NCBI GenBank assembly: GCA_038328705.1 | Contig: JBBQMG010000054.1 | Location: 1 to 24,213 of the forward strand | Origin: UBA668 sp038328705 | GTDB lineage: Bacteria; Actinomycetota; Acidimicrobiia; Acidimicrobiales; Ilumatobacteraceae | DNA: 24,213 nt | Reading direction: 5' to 3' | In this document: positions 1-8,802 of the stretch, in pieces | Position numbering within the stretch: position 1 is the first letter of the stretch | Layout: each line of letters starts with the position of its first letter | Translations under genes and position numbers: made by a program | The notes under the pieces: generated by a model | Databases searched by the model: none | The model's input: only the letters and a program-made list of their open reading frames with translations | What the model was told of the DNA's origin: nothing

Positions 1-1407
<1,407 letters not shown>

Positions 1408-1414
1408 CCCTGAG

Positions 1415-1984
1415 ATGAGCGACGACACAAACCCTGGTGTGCCGCCGATCGACATCGAACTCGACGACGATCTGACCTCGGAGATGATGCGGTTGCGTCG
1501 TCTCGCCGATGGCGTGCCCGTCGGTGGTGACGAAGTTGCCGACGCCGAGTCCGCTGTCGAGCACGACGTCGAGGCTCTGCTGGTGGAGCGCGATTCCTTC
1601 AAGGACATCGCGCTTCGCCTGCAGGCCGACTTCGACAACTACCGCCGGCGCGTTGCCGCGCAGCAGGCCGACGATGCGCAGCGCGCAACGGGCAAGATGG
1701 CCGAAGCGCTGCTCCCCGTCCTCGACGCGTGCGAGGCTGCGTTCCTGCAGCATCCCGCAGAGGTCGAGCCCATTTTCAACCTGTTGCTGGTGCAGCTGAA
1801 GAAGCAGGGCCTGGAGACGATGAACTTGCACGAGCAGCCGTTCGACCCGAATCTGGCCGAGGCAGTGCTGCACGAAGCGGGCGACGGTGTCGCCGATGGC
1901 CCCATCGTCAGCGAGGTGTTGCGCAGTGGCTACACGTGGAACGGTCGCGTCCTGCGTGCAGCAATGGTGAAGGTTCGCGGCTGA
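1415..1984 (+). CDS. grpE: Nucleotide exchange factor GrpE
   Basis: Homodimeric exchange factor that releases ADP from DnaK. The product is 189 residues. An acidic, poorly conserved N-terminus is followed by a long helix (about 50-90) containing RLQADFDNYRRR, then LLPVLDACEAAF, and a C-terminal beta domain ending in VLRSGYTWNGRVLRAAMVKV, all typical GrpE landmarks. I chose ATG 1415, seven bases after the dnaK stop. An in-frame ATG at 1373 lies inside dnaK and would add 14 residues unlike GrpE. The middle position of the operon between dnaK and dnaJ supports the call. Nothing is truncated. Confidence 0.95.
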   Translation: MSDDTNPGVPPIDIELDDDLTSEMMRLRRLADGVPVGGDEVADAESAVEHDVEALLVERDSFKDIALRLQADFDNYRRRVAAQQADDAQRATGKMAEALLPVLDACEAAFLQHPAEVEPIFNLLLVQLKKQGLETMNLHEQPFDPNLAEAVLHEAGDGVADGPIVSEVLRSGYTWNGRVLRAAMVKVRG

Positions 1985-1997
1985 GGCCAGGGCCACC

Positions 1998-3146
1998 ATG
2001 GCAGCGCAGCGCGAGTGGTACGAAAAGGACTACTACAAGATCCTCGGCGTCGCCGAGAACGCTGACGCGAAGACAATCACCAAGGCGTACCGCAAGCTGG
2101 CACGCGACAGCCACCCCGACACGCACCCTGGTAACGACGAGGCAGAAGAGCGCTTCAAGACGGTCAGTGGCGCGTACGACGTGCTGGGCGACGACGCCAA
2201 GCGCAAGGAGTACGACGAGGTTCGTCGGCTGGGCCCAGTCGGTGGCATGTCCGGCCCGGGTGGCCAAGGCGGGCCCGGTGCCGGCCAGGGCGGCTACAAC
2301 TTCAACGTCGGCAGCGAGGGCATGGGGGACCTGCTGGGGTCCATGTTCGGGCGCGGGCGGCGCGGCGGCGGTGCTTCGGCATCGGCCGGCCCGCAGCGCG
2401 GTGCCGACGTCGAGGCAACGCTGACACTCGACTTCGTCGACGCAGCCAAGGGCATGACCACCACGTTGCACCTCACCAGCGACGCGGAGTGCAGCACCTG
2501 CCACGGCAGCGGCGCCAAGCCGGGTACGCAGCCCAAGGTCTGTTCGCAGTGCGGCGGCCGTGGTGTGGTCGACGACAACCAGGGCTTCTTCTCCTTCTCC
2601 TCGCCGTGTCGTGTCTGCGGCGGCGCCGGTGTCACCATCGACCAGCCATGCCCCACGTGCCATGGCACGCGGGTCGAGCGTCGTGCCCGCGAGGTGCAGG
2701 CACGCATTCCCGCCGGCGTCGCCGACGGGCAGAAGATTCGCCTGAAGGGTCGCGGCGCGCCAGGCCGCAGTGGCGGCCCGGCAGGCGACTTGATCGTCGA
2801 GTGCCACGTCGCGCCGCACCCCCTGTTCGGGCGCGATGGCCACAACCTGACTGTGCGAGTGCCGGTCACGTTTGCCGAAGCGGCGTTGGGTGGCGAGATC
2901 GACGTGCCCACGCTGGAGGGGCCCCGCGTCACGCTGCGCCTGCGCGCCGGCACGCAATCGGGCAGCCGTCACCGAGTCAAGGCCAAGGGCCTCACCACCG
3001 CCAAGGGCACCGGCGACCTGATCGTCACCACCGATGTGCTGGTGCCCAACCACCTCAACGACGAGCAGCGGGCCGCAGTCGAGGCCTATGCAGCGGCGAC
3101 TACGGTGTCACCCAGGCACAACCTGTCGGACGAGGGAAAGGGCTGA
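1998..3146 (+). CDS. dnaJ: Hsp40 co-chaperone DnaJ
   Basis: J-domain co-chaperone that delivers clients to DnaK and stimulates its ATPase. The product is 382 residues. The J domain (about 10-75) carries the catalytic HPD at 39-41. A Gly-rich stretch follows (about 80-130). The zinc-binding domain has four Cys motifs: CSTCHGSG at 165, CSQCGGRG at 182, CRVCGGAG at 204 and CPTCHGTR at 218; the last has Arg in place of the final Gly. The C-terminal peptide-binding domains follow (LKGRGAPGRSGGPAGDLIV). It begins 13 bp after grpE and ends 3 bp before hspR. The domain order is that of full-length DnaJ (type I), not CbpA. Confidence 0.96.
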   Translation: MAAQREWYEKDYYKILGVAENADAKTITKAYRKLARDSHPDTHPGNDEAEERFKTVSGAYDVLGDDAKRKEYDEVRRLGPVGGMSGPGGQGGPGAGQGGYNFNVGSEGMGDLLGSMFGRGRRGGGASASAGPQRGADVEATLTLDFVDAAKGMTTTLHLTSDAECSTCHGSGAKPGTQPKVCSQCGGRGVVDDNQGFFSFSSPCRVCGGAGVTIDQPCPTCHGTRVERRAREVQARIPAGVADGQKIRLKGRGAPGRSGGPAGDLIVECHVAPHPLFGRDGHNLTVRVPVTFAEAALGGEIDVPTLEGPRVTLRLRAGTQSGSRHRVKAKGLTTAKGTGDLIVTTDVLVPNHLNDEQRAAVEAYAAATTVSPRHNLSDEGKG

Positions 3147-3149
3147 CCA

Positions 3150-3533
3150 ATGCGATCACGTGAACACGCCGTCTACGTCATCTCGGTCGCCGCCGAGTTG
3201 GCCGGCATGCATCCCCAGACGTTGCGTATCTATGAGCGTCGCGGGCTGGTGCAGCCGGCACGCACGCAAGGTGGCAACCGCCGCTATAGCGACATCGACA
3301 TCGACCGGTTGCGCCGCATCAGCGACCTTGCTGCCGAGGGCATGAACCTGGAAGGCATTCGGCGGGTGATGTCGCTGGAGCTGGAAGTCGGGCGCCTGCG
3401 TGCGGAAAACGAAGAGCTGCGCACACTGGCGGCTGGTGCGTTGGCGGAGGCCGGCCGTCGCGCCCCACGTCGCGACCTGGTGCCGCTGCGCCAGGAGATC
3501 ACCATCTTCGGCGGCAAACGCCTCGGCAGCTGA
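3150..3533 (+). CDS. hspR: MerR-family heat-shock repressor HspR
   Basis: DNA-binding repressor of the dnaK operon in actinobacteria, which acts with DnaK as co-repressor. The product is 127 residues. A MerR-type winged helix covers about residues 8-75 (VISVAAELAGMHPQTLRIYERRG, then GGNRRYSDIDIDRLRRI). A short coiled coil follows (about 80-100, LEVGRLRAENEELR) and then a basic tail ending ITIFGGKRLGS. There is no ligand- or metal-sensing domain, as expected for HspR. A purine-rich Shine-Dalgarno (GAGGGAAAGG) precedes ATG 3150, 3 bp after dnaJ. Its position at the end of the chaperone operon implies autoregulation. The intergenic sequence up to 3622 shows no convincing terminator. Confidence 0.93.
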   Translation: MRSREHAVYVISVAAELAGMHPQTLRIYERRGLVQPARTQGGNRRYSDIDIDRLRRISDLAAEGMNLEGIRRVMSLELEVGRLRAENEELRTLAAGALAEAGRRAPRRDLVPLRQEITIFGGKRLGS

Positions 3534-3622
3534 CCCCCCGAATGCGAATTGCGTAAACACTGTCAGGTCGTGACCAGGGTTTGTGAGTTCGCTACTTTGA
3601 CACAGAGATCGAACGTGCCGGT

Positions 3623-4273
3623 TCAGCGGTCTTGCCAGGTGCAGACGCAGGCTTCGTTGCCGTCGGCATCGGCGAGCACCCACCAGCTGCGCGCGAACGT
3701 GTCGTTCACCATCGTGCCGCCGGCGGCCAGCGCCGCGGCGACGCGTTGCTCGGCGACGTCGTGGGACACCGACACGTCGATGTGGAACCGCTGGCGCTGC
3801 GTTCGAGCCTCGGTCATTTCCTGGAACCACACCGGCGGGCCGATGCGCAGCGGGTCGACCAGCGTGCCGCCCGTGTCGGGGTAGCCCAGCACCGCCGCCC
3901 AGAACGGGCGAATGCCATCCGCGTCGAGCGTGTCGATGGCGATCTCGACAGCCTGTGCGACCACCGGCTCGGACGTAGCGCCGGCTGCAGCGGCGGCTGC
4001 CGAGATGACCCGCGCCAGGTCGGCGTCGAGCGTGGTCAGCCCTCCGGTGGCATGAGTGGTGAGATACACGCGCACGCGCTCCGGGTAGCGCACATCGATG
4101 TCGGGATGATGCACCAGTTCCTCAGCCGCGGCGGCAATCTGAGTAACCAGTGCTGCAGCAGCACCGAACGAGTCGGCGCGGAAGCTGGCATGAATGCCGC
4201 CGAGTACGAACCGCCAGTCGTCGAGACCGTCGAGGGCGGCAAATTCGGCGGGCGTGATCCGGGCGTACTCCAT
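3623..4273 (-). CDS. Pterin-4a-carbinolamine dehydratase / VOC-domain fusion
   Basis: Two-domain protein of 216 residues. Residues 1-95 match pterin-4a-carbinolamine dehydratase: HHPD at 55-58 and LTTHATGGLT at 71-80 form the family's active-site pattern. Residues about 108-213 resemble a glyoxalase/VOC domain (VEIAIDTLD, FHIDVSVSHDV, VLADADGNEACVCTW). The dehydratase domain would recycle oxidised tetrahydropterin cofactor or serve a DCoH-like role; the VOC substrate is unknown. I chose ATG 4273 because the family begins just before ITPAEF. A GTG at 4321 would extend it through a strong inverted repeat (4301-4345), which argues against that extension. It lies 101 bp downstream of the SWIM gene in the same direction. 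A TGTAAT hexamer 6 nt before ATG 4273 is a weak promoter candidate. Confidence 0.85.
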   Translation of the reverse strand: MEYARITPAEFAALDGLDDWRFVLGGIHASFRADSFGAAAALVTQIAAAAEELVHHPDIDVRYPERVRVYLTTHATGGLTTLDADLARVISAAAAAAGATSEPVVAQAVEIAIDTLDADGIRPFWAAVLGYPDTGGTLVDPLRIGPPVWFQEMTEARTQRQRFHIDVSVSHDVAEQRVAAALAAGGTMVNDTFARSWWVLADADGNEACVCTWQDR

Positions 4274-4300
4274 CTCGCTATTACACCACGCCTGCGCCGA

Positions 4301-4345
4301 CTGGTCGGCCGAGATCGACACTGAGTGTCGTTCCGTGCCGACCAG
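4301..4345. repeat. Concentric inverted repeats between SWIM gene and PCD-VOC gene
   Basis: The outer arms CTGGTCGGC (4301-4309) and GCCGACCAG (4337-4345) are perfect 9-bp complements. The inner 15-bp palindrome CGACACTGAGTGTCG (4316-4330) has 7-bp arms. Both dyads are centred on base 4323. The left outer arm also takes part in a 6-bp-arm palindrome, GCCGACTGGTCGGC (4296-4309). No T-run follows on either strand, so it is not a standard intrinsic terminator. It may be an operator, attenuator or processing hairpin. Confidence 0.7.
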
Positions 4346-4374
4346 ACGCGGTGTCGAGGCTGGCCCTGATGCGT

Positions 4375-5109
4375 TCAGTCCAGTGAGGACAGATCGTTGA
4401 TGGCGGACTGCACCCAGGCGCCGAGGTCGATGGTGCCCAACATCGCCCGCCGCACCTGCGCCGGTTCGCGCGGCACGTCAGGTGTCGGCGGCGGCAGCGT
4501 GCCCAGGAACTCGATCCACTCCGGGTCCTCCCACGGGGCCGGCGGCTCGGGAGCGCGCACCCGTTCCTTGACTGCCGGAGCCAGCCGAAGATGCCGTTCG
4601 CTGGCTCGTCGTTCACTGCTGCGGGCGCGTGAACCCACCTCGGCGCGAGCCGGCACATCGCCACCAGCCGGTACGCAGCGGAACTCGACCACCAGCTCGG
4701 GCCGCGACACCAACTCTGCTGCGAAGGCCAGCAGCGCGGCGACGCCGTGCTTGCACGGGTCGGCGTCGTCGGGGCAGGTGCAGCTCATCATCAACTCCCC
4801 ACCCTCGGGAGTCAGCCGGTTGATCTGCGTGCGGAGCTGCTCGGGCGTGCTGAGATCCGGCCGCTCGATGGGGCGTGCCGCGACGATCACCTGATACGGC
4901 GTGTTGCGGCTGCCGATGACGAGGGCGACCAACTGCCCGGTCGAAACTTCGAGCCGGGTGACCGCGCCCTCGACGACGAGTGACTTTCCGCGACGAAAGC
5001 GTGGCGGATCTGCCATCCCGGCCACGGCGACCGACAGCAACGTGCTGGCCAGCCTGCCGACCGGATGTGGCTCGCCGCGGAACTGCCCGGGCACCAGAAC
5101 GATGGTCAT
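4375..5109 (-). CDS. SWIM zinc-finger protein, partner of the SNF2 helicase
   Basis: Protein of 244 residues with a SWIM zinc finger: C110, C112, C119 and H121 in the pattern CTC-x6-CKH, embedded in MMSCTCPDDADPCKHGVAAL. SWIM domains bind DNA or proteins. Stand-alone SWIM proteins of this type are regularly encoded next to SNF2 helicases in bacteria. The C-terminus (about 160-244) is Arg/Glu/Pro-rich and probably flexible. ATG 5109 overlaps the helicase stop by four bases (ATGA), so translation is coupled and the two proteins probably act together. The open frame continues upstream inside the helicase gene, but that part is Arg/His-rich shadow sequence and was excluded. Confidence 0.88.
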   Translation of the reverse strand: MTIVLVPGQFRGEPHPVGRLASTLLSVAVAGMADPPRFRRGKSLVVEGAVTRLEVSTGQLVALVIGSRNTPYQVIVAARPIERPDLSTPEQLRTQINRLTPEGGELMMSCTCPDDADPCKHGVAALLAFAAELVSRPELVVEFRCVPAGGDVPARAEVGSRARSSERRASERHLRLAPAVKERVRAPEPPAPWEDPEWIEFLGTLPPPTPDVPREPAQVRRAMLGTIDLGAWVQSAINDLSSLD

Positions 5110-8099
5110 GAAGCACCCCTGATCTTGGAGTGGTCGAGCACCACGAGGTCGCGAAGCGCGTCGGTGCTGAGCTCGCTGAGCCATGCCTCGCCGGTGGTGC
5201 CGACGACTGCGTTGGCTAGGCCGCGCTTGTCGTTGATCAGCGCGTCGATCTTCTCCTCCACGGTGCCCTCGCACACCAACTTGTGCACGAACACCGTGCG
5301 CGATTGGCCGATACGCCAGGCACGGTCGGTGGCTTGATCCTCCACCGCCGGGTTCCACCATCGGTCGTAGTGCACCACCTGGCTGGCGGCAGTTAGGTTG
5401 AGGCCCGTTCCACCGGCCTTCAGCGATACCAGCAGCAGCGGCGACGTGGCCGTGCCCGCCTGGAAGTGCTGCACCATCTGATCGCGACCATTCTTGGTGA
5501 CGCCTCCGTGCAGGAACGGCACCGTCTGGTTGAAACGCTCGTGAAGGTGCGTTTGCAACAACAGGCCCATCTCGCGGAACTGTGTGAAGACCAGCGCCTG
5601 TTCACCGGCATCGAGCAGATCGGTGACCAGCTCATCGAAGCGGGTGAGCTTGCCCGAGCGACCGGCCAGCTTCGAGCCGTCGCCGAGCGCGTGTGCGGGG
5701 TGGTTGCAGATCTGCTTGAGGCGTGTGAGCGCGGCCAGCACCAGCCCGCGTCGGCGCATACCGGTGGCCTCCTGGGCGTCGGCCAACAACTGGTCCACCA
5801 CGGCCTGGTACATGTGAGCCTGTTCGCGGGTGAGTGGAGCCCACGCAATCTGCTCGACCTTGTCGGGCAAGTCTGGCACCAGCGACTTGTCGGCCTTCGT
5901 GCGCCGCAGCAGGAACGGTCTCGTCAGCCGACGCAGCTCGGCGGTGGCCACTGGGTCGTGCTCGCGCTCGATGGGGTTGGCGAAGTGCTGGCGGAACTGG
6001 GTGGCGTTGCCCAGCAACCCGGGGGCGACGATCTGGAAGATGGACCACAGCTCAGCAAGCCGGTTCTCCACCGGCGTACCGGTGAGTGCGATCCGCTGCC
6101 CAGCCTTGAGTGAACGCATTGCGCGCGCGGTGCGCGTATCGGGGTTCTTCACCGCCTGCGCTTCGTCGAGCACGGCGGTTGCCCACGGAACCTTCTGGAA
6201 GGTGTCGAGGTCGCGAGCAGCCACCTGATAGGTGGTGACCACCAGATCGTGTTGCGCGACTGCGTTGACGAATGCCGCCTCGGCGAGCCGGCCGGTGCCG
6301 TGGTGCACCATCACGCGCATGAACGGCGTGAAGCGGGCGGCCTCGGCTTCCCAGTTGCGCACCACCGACAACGGGCAGACCACCAGGTGCGGCCCGGGGA
6401 TGCCGGCGAGGTGCGCGAGCGTCGTGGGCGTTTTGCCCAGTCCCATGTCGTCGGCCAGGCAGCCACCCAAGCCGAGGCGGTGCAGGAACTGCAGCCAACC
6501 CAGACCACGCCGCTGGTACGGGCGCAGCGTGGCGGTGAATGTGTCGGGCACGTCGCCGTCGGCCAGCGCTTCGTCGGGCAATCCGTCGAGCAACTCGCCT
6601 GCCCAGCCGGTGGCCTGTAGGAGGTCGGTGCCGCTGCTCTCGCCATCGGCCGCGATGCCGGCTGCCTCCAGCTCGCGCTGCAATTCGGCCGCAAGCGTGA
6701 GCAGCTGCAGCGCGCTCATCTCGCTGTGGTCGGTTCGGTGTTCTTGCAGGTTGGCGAGGGCCCGGCGTGCTTCGACGCGGTCGATCTGCACCCATCGACC
6801 ACCCACCTGAATCAGGTTGGCACCATCCTCGGCGGCGCGGCGCAACACGTCGTCGGGCACTGGCGTGTTGTCGACGACGACCTGCCAATCGACCAACGCG
6901 GTTGCTGCGAATCGTCCGCTGCCGGCAGCGTCCTTGGGTTGTGCGGTGGCACGAGTGGACGTGCGACGCCGGGTGAGCTTCTCGGGCGCCAACAGTTCGA
7001 TGCCGACTGTCGCCAGCGCGTCGATACCTTCCAGCGCCGCGGCTGCGGTGTCGAGATCGATGCCGTGTGGCGTGGCGACCATGGCGGTGTCGAGCCAAAC
7101 GGCCAGCTCGGGGACGGCCGTCGCAATCGCCTCGCCGGCCTCGCGCAGGCGGCGCTGCAGCAGTGGGACGAAGCGCGCGTCGTGGGCGAGCGCGAGCGCA
7201 CCTGGCCCACCAGCCATCACCTGGTCGGCCGCGCACCACCGGCCGCGATCGTCACCGTCCACCAGTTCCAGACCGAGCGGCCACTCGCCGTCCGTCGGCT
7301 CGGCTGGTACGTCGCCGTTGATGTCGACCATGTCCCACAGCTCGTCGGTTTTCTCACGTGGCAGGCCGAGGCGCAGGCGGACGCGCACGATCGGCTCGCC
7401 CTCGGCGCGGCGGGTGATCAGCGAGAACTCGGTGGCGATGTGGGCGACGGCCTCGCCCAGTTCGGGCGCCACCGTGAACTGGCCGGTCTCGGCGATGAGA
7501 GCGCGACTGACGAGACGCACTGCACGCGGGTTGATGGAGCGAGTCTCGTGGAGGTTCTCGCGCCAACCGCGAGCCGTCAGCGTCAGCCGGCACAGACGAT
7601 CGACCATCGAGCGCAGCACATCGACCGGGTCGACTGGTGCCCCTGCGGCCACCACCGGCGGCATGGCTTTCAACAGGTCGGCTTCGGCAAGCTCCACATC
7701 GCCGGCCAACGGCTGCCACTCGGCCAGCCACCAAGTGTCGGTGATGTGCGTGAGCACTGGCAGCACTCGGCCGCGGGTGACGAGCTCTGCGGCGTAGCGA
7801 TAGATGGCGCCGAACCACGCGACCGACGCGCTGAGATCGGTGTTCAACGCATCGAGCTGGCCCAACGAGGCAAGGGTCGCGGAATCCAGCCGTTGGCACA
7901 TGACATTCGCTCGGCCGTCAGGCAGATCGAGGGGCAGCACGCGAGTGGAACCGTTATAGGCCATGCTCGGCCGGCGCGACACGCGGGTCACCTCGTGGTG
8001 CAGATTGCCGCCGTAGACCCCGCGGCCAGGCTGCCAGGCAACCGCTTCACCATCGACCCAGCTCAGCTGCAGGCCGGGGGGCGGGGTGCGAACAGCCAT
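5106..8099 (-). CDS. SNF2-family DEAD/DEAH-like helicase (HepA/RapA-type ATPase)
   Basis: Large ATP-dependent DNA translocase of 997 residues. The N-terminal half (about 1-510) is a bacterial SNF2-associated region without catalytic motifs. The ATPase core includes Walker A in ADDMGLGKT (549-557), motif II DEAQ (645-648), LTGTPVENRLAELWS (672 on), LVFTQF (836 on), LKAGGTGLNLTAAS (893 on) and QATDRAWRIGQ (922-932, motif VI). All SNF2 motifs are intact, so it is presumably active. Its in-vivo role (chromosome remodelling, repair or transcription recycling) cannot be told from sequence. It overlaps the SWIM gene by 4 bp. No Shine-Dalgarno precedes ATG 8099; a TACACT hexamer lies 7 nt upstream instead. 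Confidence 0.95.
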   Translation of the reverse strand: MAVRTPPPGLQLSWVDGEAVAWQPGRGVYGGNLHHEVTRVSRRPSMAYNGSTRVLPLDLPDGRANVMCQRLDSATLASLGQLDALNTDLSASVAWFGAIYRYAAELVTRGRVLPVLTHITDTWWLAEWQPLAGDVELAEADLLKAMPPVVAAGAPVDPVDVLRSMVDRLCRLTLTARGWRENLHETRSINPRAVRLVSRALIAETGQFTVAPELGEAVAHIATEFSLITRRAEGEPIVRVRLRLGLPREKTDELWDMVDINGDVPAEPTDGEWPLGLELVDGDDRGRWCAADQVMAGGPGALALAHDARFVPLLQRRLREAGEAIATAVPELAVWLDTAMVATPHGIDLDTAAAALEGIDALATVGIELLAPEKLTRRRTSTRATAQPKDAAGSGRFAATALVDWQVVVDNTPVPDDVLRRAAEDGANLIQVGGRWVQIDRVEARRALANLQEHRTDHSEMSALQLLTLAAELQRELEAAGIAADGESSGTDLLQATGWAGELLDGLPDEALADGDVPDTFTATLRPYQRRGLGWLQFLHRLGLGGCLADDMGLGKTPTTLAHLAGIPGPHLVVCPLSVVRNWEAEAARFTPFMRVMVHHGTGRLAEAAFVNAVAQHDLVVTTYQVAARDLDTFQKVPWATAVLDEAQAVKNPDTRTARAMRSLKAGQRIALTGTPVENRLAELWSIFQIVAPGLLGNATQFRQHFANPIEREHDPVATAELRRLTRPFLLRRTKADKSLVPDLPDKVEQIAWAPLTREQAHMYQAVVDQLLADAQEATGMRRRGLVLAALTRLKQICNHPAHALGDGSKLAGRSGKLTRFDELVTDLLDAGEQALVFTQFREMGLLLQTHLHERFNQTVPFLHGGVTKNGRDQMVQHFQAGTATSPLLLVSLKAGGTGLNLTAASQVVHYDRWWNPAVEDQATDRAWRIGQSRTVFVHKLVCEGTVEEKIDALINDKRGLANAVVGTTGEAWLSELSTDALRDLVVLDHSKIRGAS

Positions 8100-8106
8100 T
8101 CAATCG

Positions 8107-8112
8107 AGTGTA
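8107..8112 (-). promoter_or_regulatory. Candidate -10 element for the SNF2 gene (leaderless)
   Basis: On the minus strand TACACT is followed by 7 nt and then ATG 8099, with no Shine-Dalgarno between. This is the geometry of actinobacterial leaderless promoters. I see no clear -35 element. The rest of the 79-bp gap holds only short dyads: CGAAG-A-CTTCG at 8143-8153 and CGGCA/TGCCG at 8152-8166. Confidence 0.4.
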
Positions 8113-8178
8113 CGAAGGGGGTGCGCGAGAGTTGCGGCTACGCGAAGACTTCGGCAATGACTGCCGTCACGCGGGCCC

Positions 8179-8628
8179 TCAGCCCCATACTTCGCGCACT
8201 TTTTGGAAAACACCTTGGTCGAAACTGAACTCGACGACGTTGCCGTCGGGGTCGGTGAGGGCACACACATAGCCGACAGGTGCGGGTAGGTCCTGCGGCT
8301 CCCACGAGAGGCAGCCGGCCTCGCGACCGCGGGCAGCGATCTCGTCGACGTCGTCGCGGCTCGGCAGTTCGATACCCAGATGGGCGAATGGGGCGAGCGT
8401 GGGTTGCGGTCCCTTGGGTTGGTCGCGGAAGAAACTGACCAGCACGATGATGAACGGCTTGTCCACCATGTCGGGCTGGCCCAGCCACGCGCCATAGCCA
8501 TCGGCGTCCTCGCGGCGATCCAGCAGGCGCAGCGGCGTGAACTTCTCGTACCACGCAATCGTGGCGTCGATGTCGCAACACGGCAGCGCGACATGCGTGA
8601 ACCGGGCGACGGTCGGGCCTTGGCTCAT
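8179..8628 (-). CDS. VOC/glyoxalase-superfamily protein
   Basis: Single VOC-fold protein of 149 residues. It shows the two beta-alpha-beta-beta-beta modules of the family: FTHVALPCCDIDATIAWYEKF with H12, AHLGIELPSRDDVDEIA with H83, and ALTDPDGNVVEF with Glu near residue 133. These His/Glu positions are where VOC enzymes bind a divalent metal, so it is probably metal-dependent (lyase, dioxygenase or isomerase), but the substrate is unknown. ATG 8628 was preferred to GTG 8637 because the latter falls within the candidate -10 hexamer. It is transcribed alone, between the helicase and the envelope genes. Confidence 0.85.
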   Translation of the reverse strand: MSQGPTVARFTHVALPCCDIDATIAWYEKFTPLRLLDRREDADGYGAWLGQPDMVDKPFIIVLVSFFRDQPKGPQPTLAPFAHLGIELPSRDDVDEIAARGREAGCLSWEPQDLPAPVGYVCALTDPDGNVVEFSFDQGVFQKVREVWG

Positions 8629-8635
8629 GGCCCAC

Positions 8636-8641
8636 ACCGTA
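8636..8641 (-). promoter_or_regulatory. Candidate -10 element for the VOC gene (leaderless)
   Basis: TACGGT on the minus strand, 7 nt before ATG 8628, with no Shine-Dalgarno. Same geometry as the other leaderless candidates in this window. Confidence 0.4.
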
Positions 8642-8669
8642 CCGCCCGGTGTCGAACCTGGTCAGCCGG

Positions 8670-8744
8670 TTCTGGGTGTCTTTCGTTCCGGCTTCCGGAA
8701 CTGGATCCACCCAGCATCAATTCTGGGACGGCTTCCACCCAGAA
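8670..8744. repeat. Overlapping inverted repeats in the 8629-8802 gap
   Basis: TTCTGGGTG (8670-8678) is the exact complement of CACCCAGAA (8736-8744). The right arm can alternatively pair with TTCTGGG (8721-8727) to form a 7-bp stem with a 10-nt loop. TTCCGGAA (8693-8700) and TGGATCCA (8702-8709) are small palindromes in between. The stretch separates the end of the 630-residue envelope gene from the VOC promoter, so a terminator or operator role is possible. No U-tract follows. No gene is visible in this 174-bp gap. Confidence 0.45.
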
Positions 8745-8802
8745 GTTCCTTGCGCGCGCAAATGGGGGTGTGGAGTCTCGAGTGCGGAATGGGGCTAATC
8801 AT

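Noticed and set aside
3578..3605. A HAIR-like HspR operator behind hspR (GAGT, then ACT)
   Set aside because: The spacing and arms do not fit CTTGAGT-N7-ACTCAAG, and the position after hspR is not expected.
4274..4321. An N-terminal extension of the PCD-VOC protein from GTG 4321
   Set aside because: It runs through the concentric inverted repeat and does not resemble the family N-terminus.
6726..8228. A 500-codon open frame on the plus strand
   Set aside because: It lies opposite the SNF2 gene, whose motifs are intact, and its translation shows no domain; it is a GC-skewed shadow frame.
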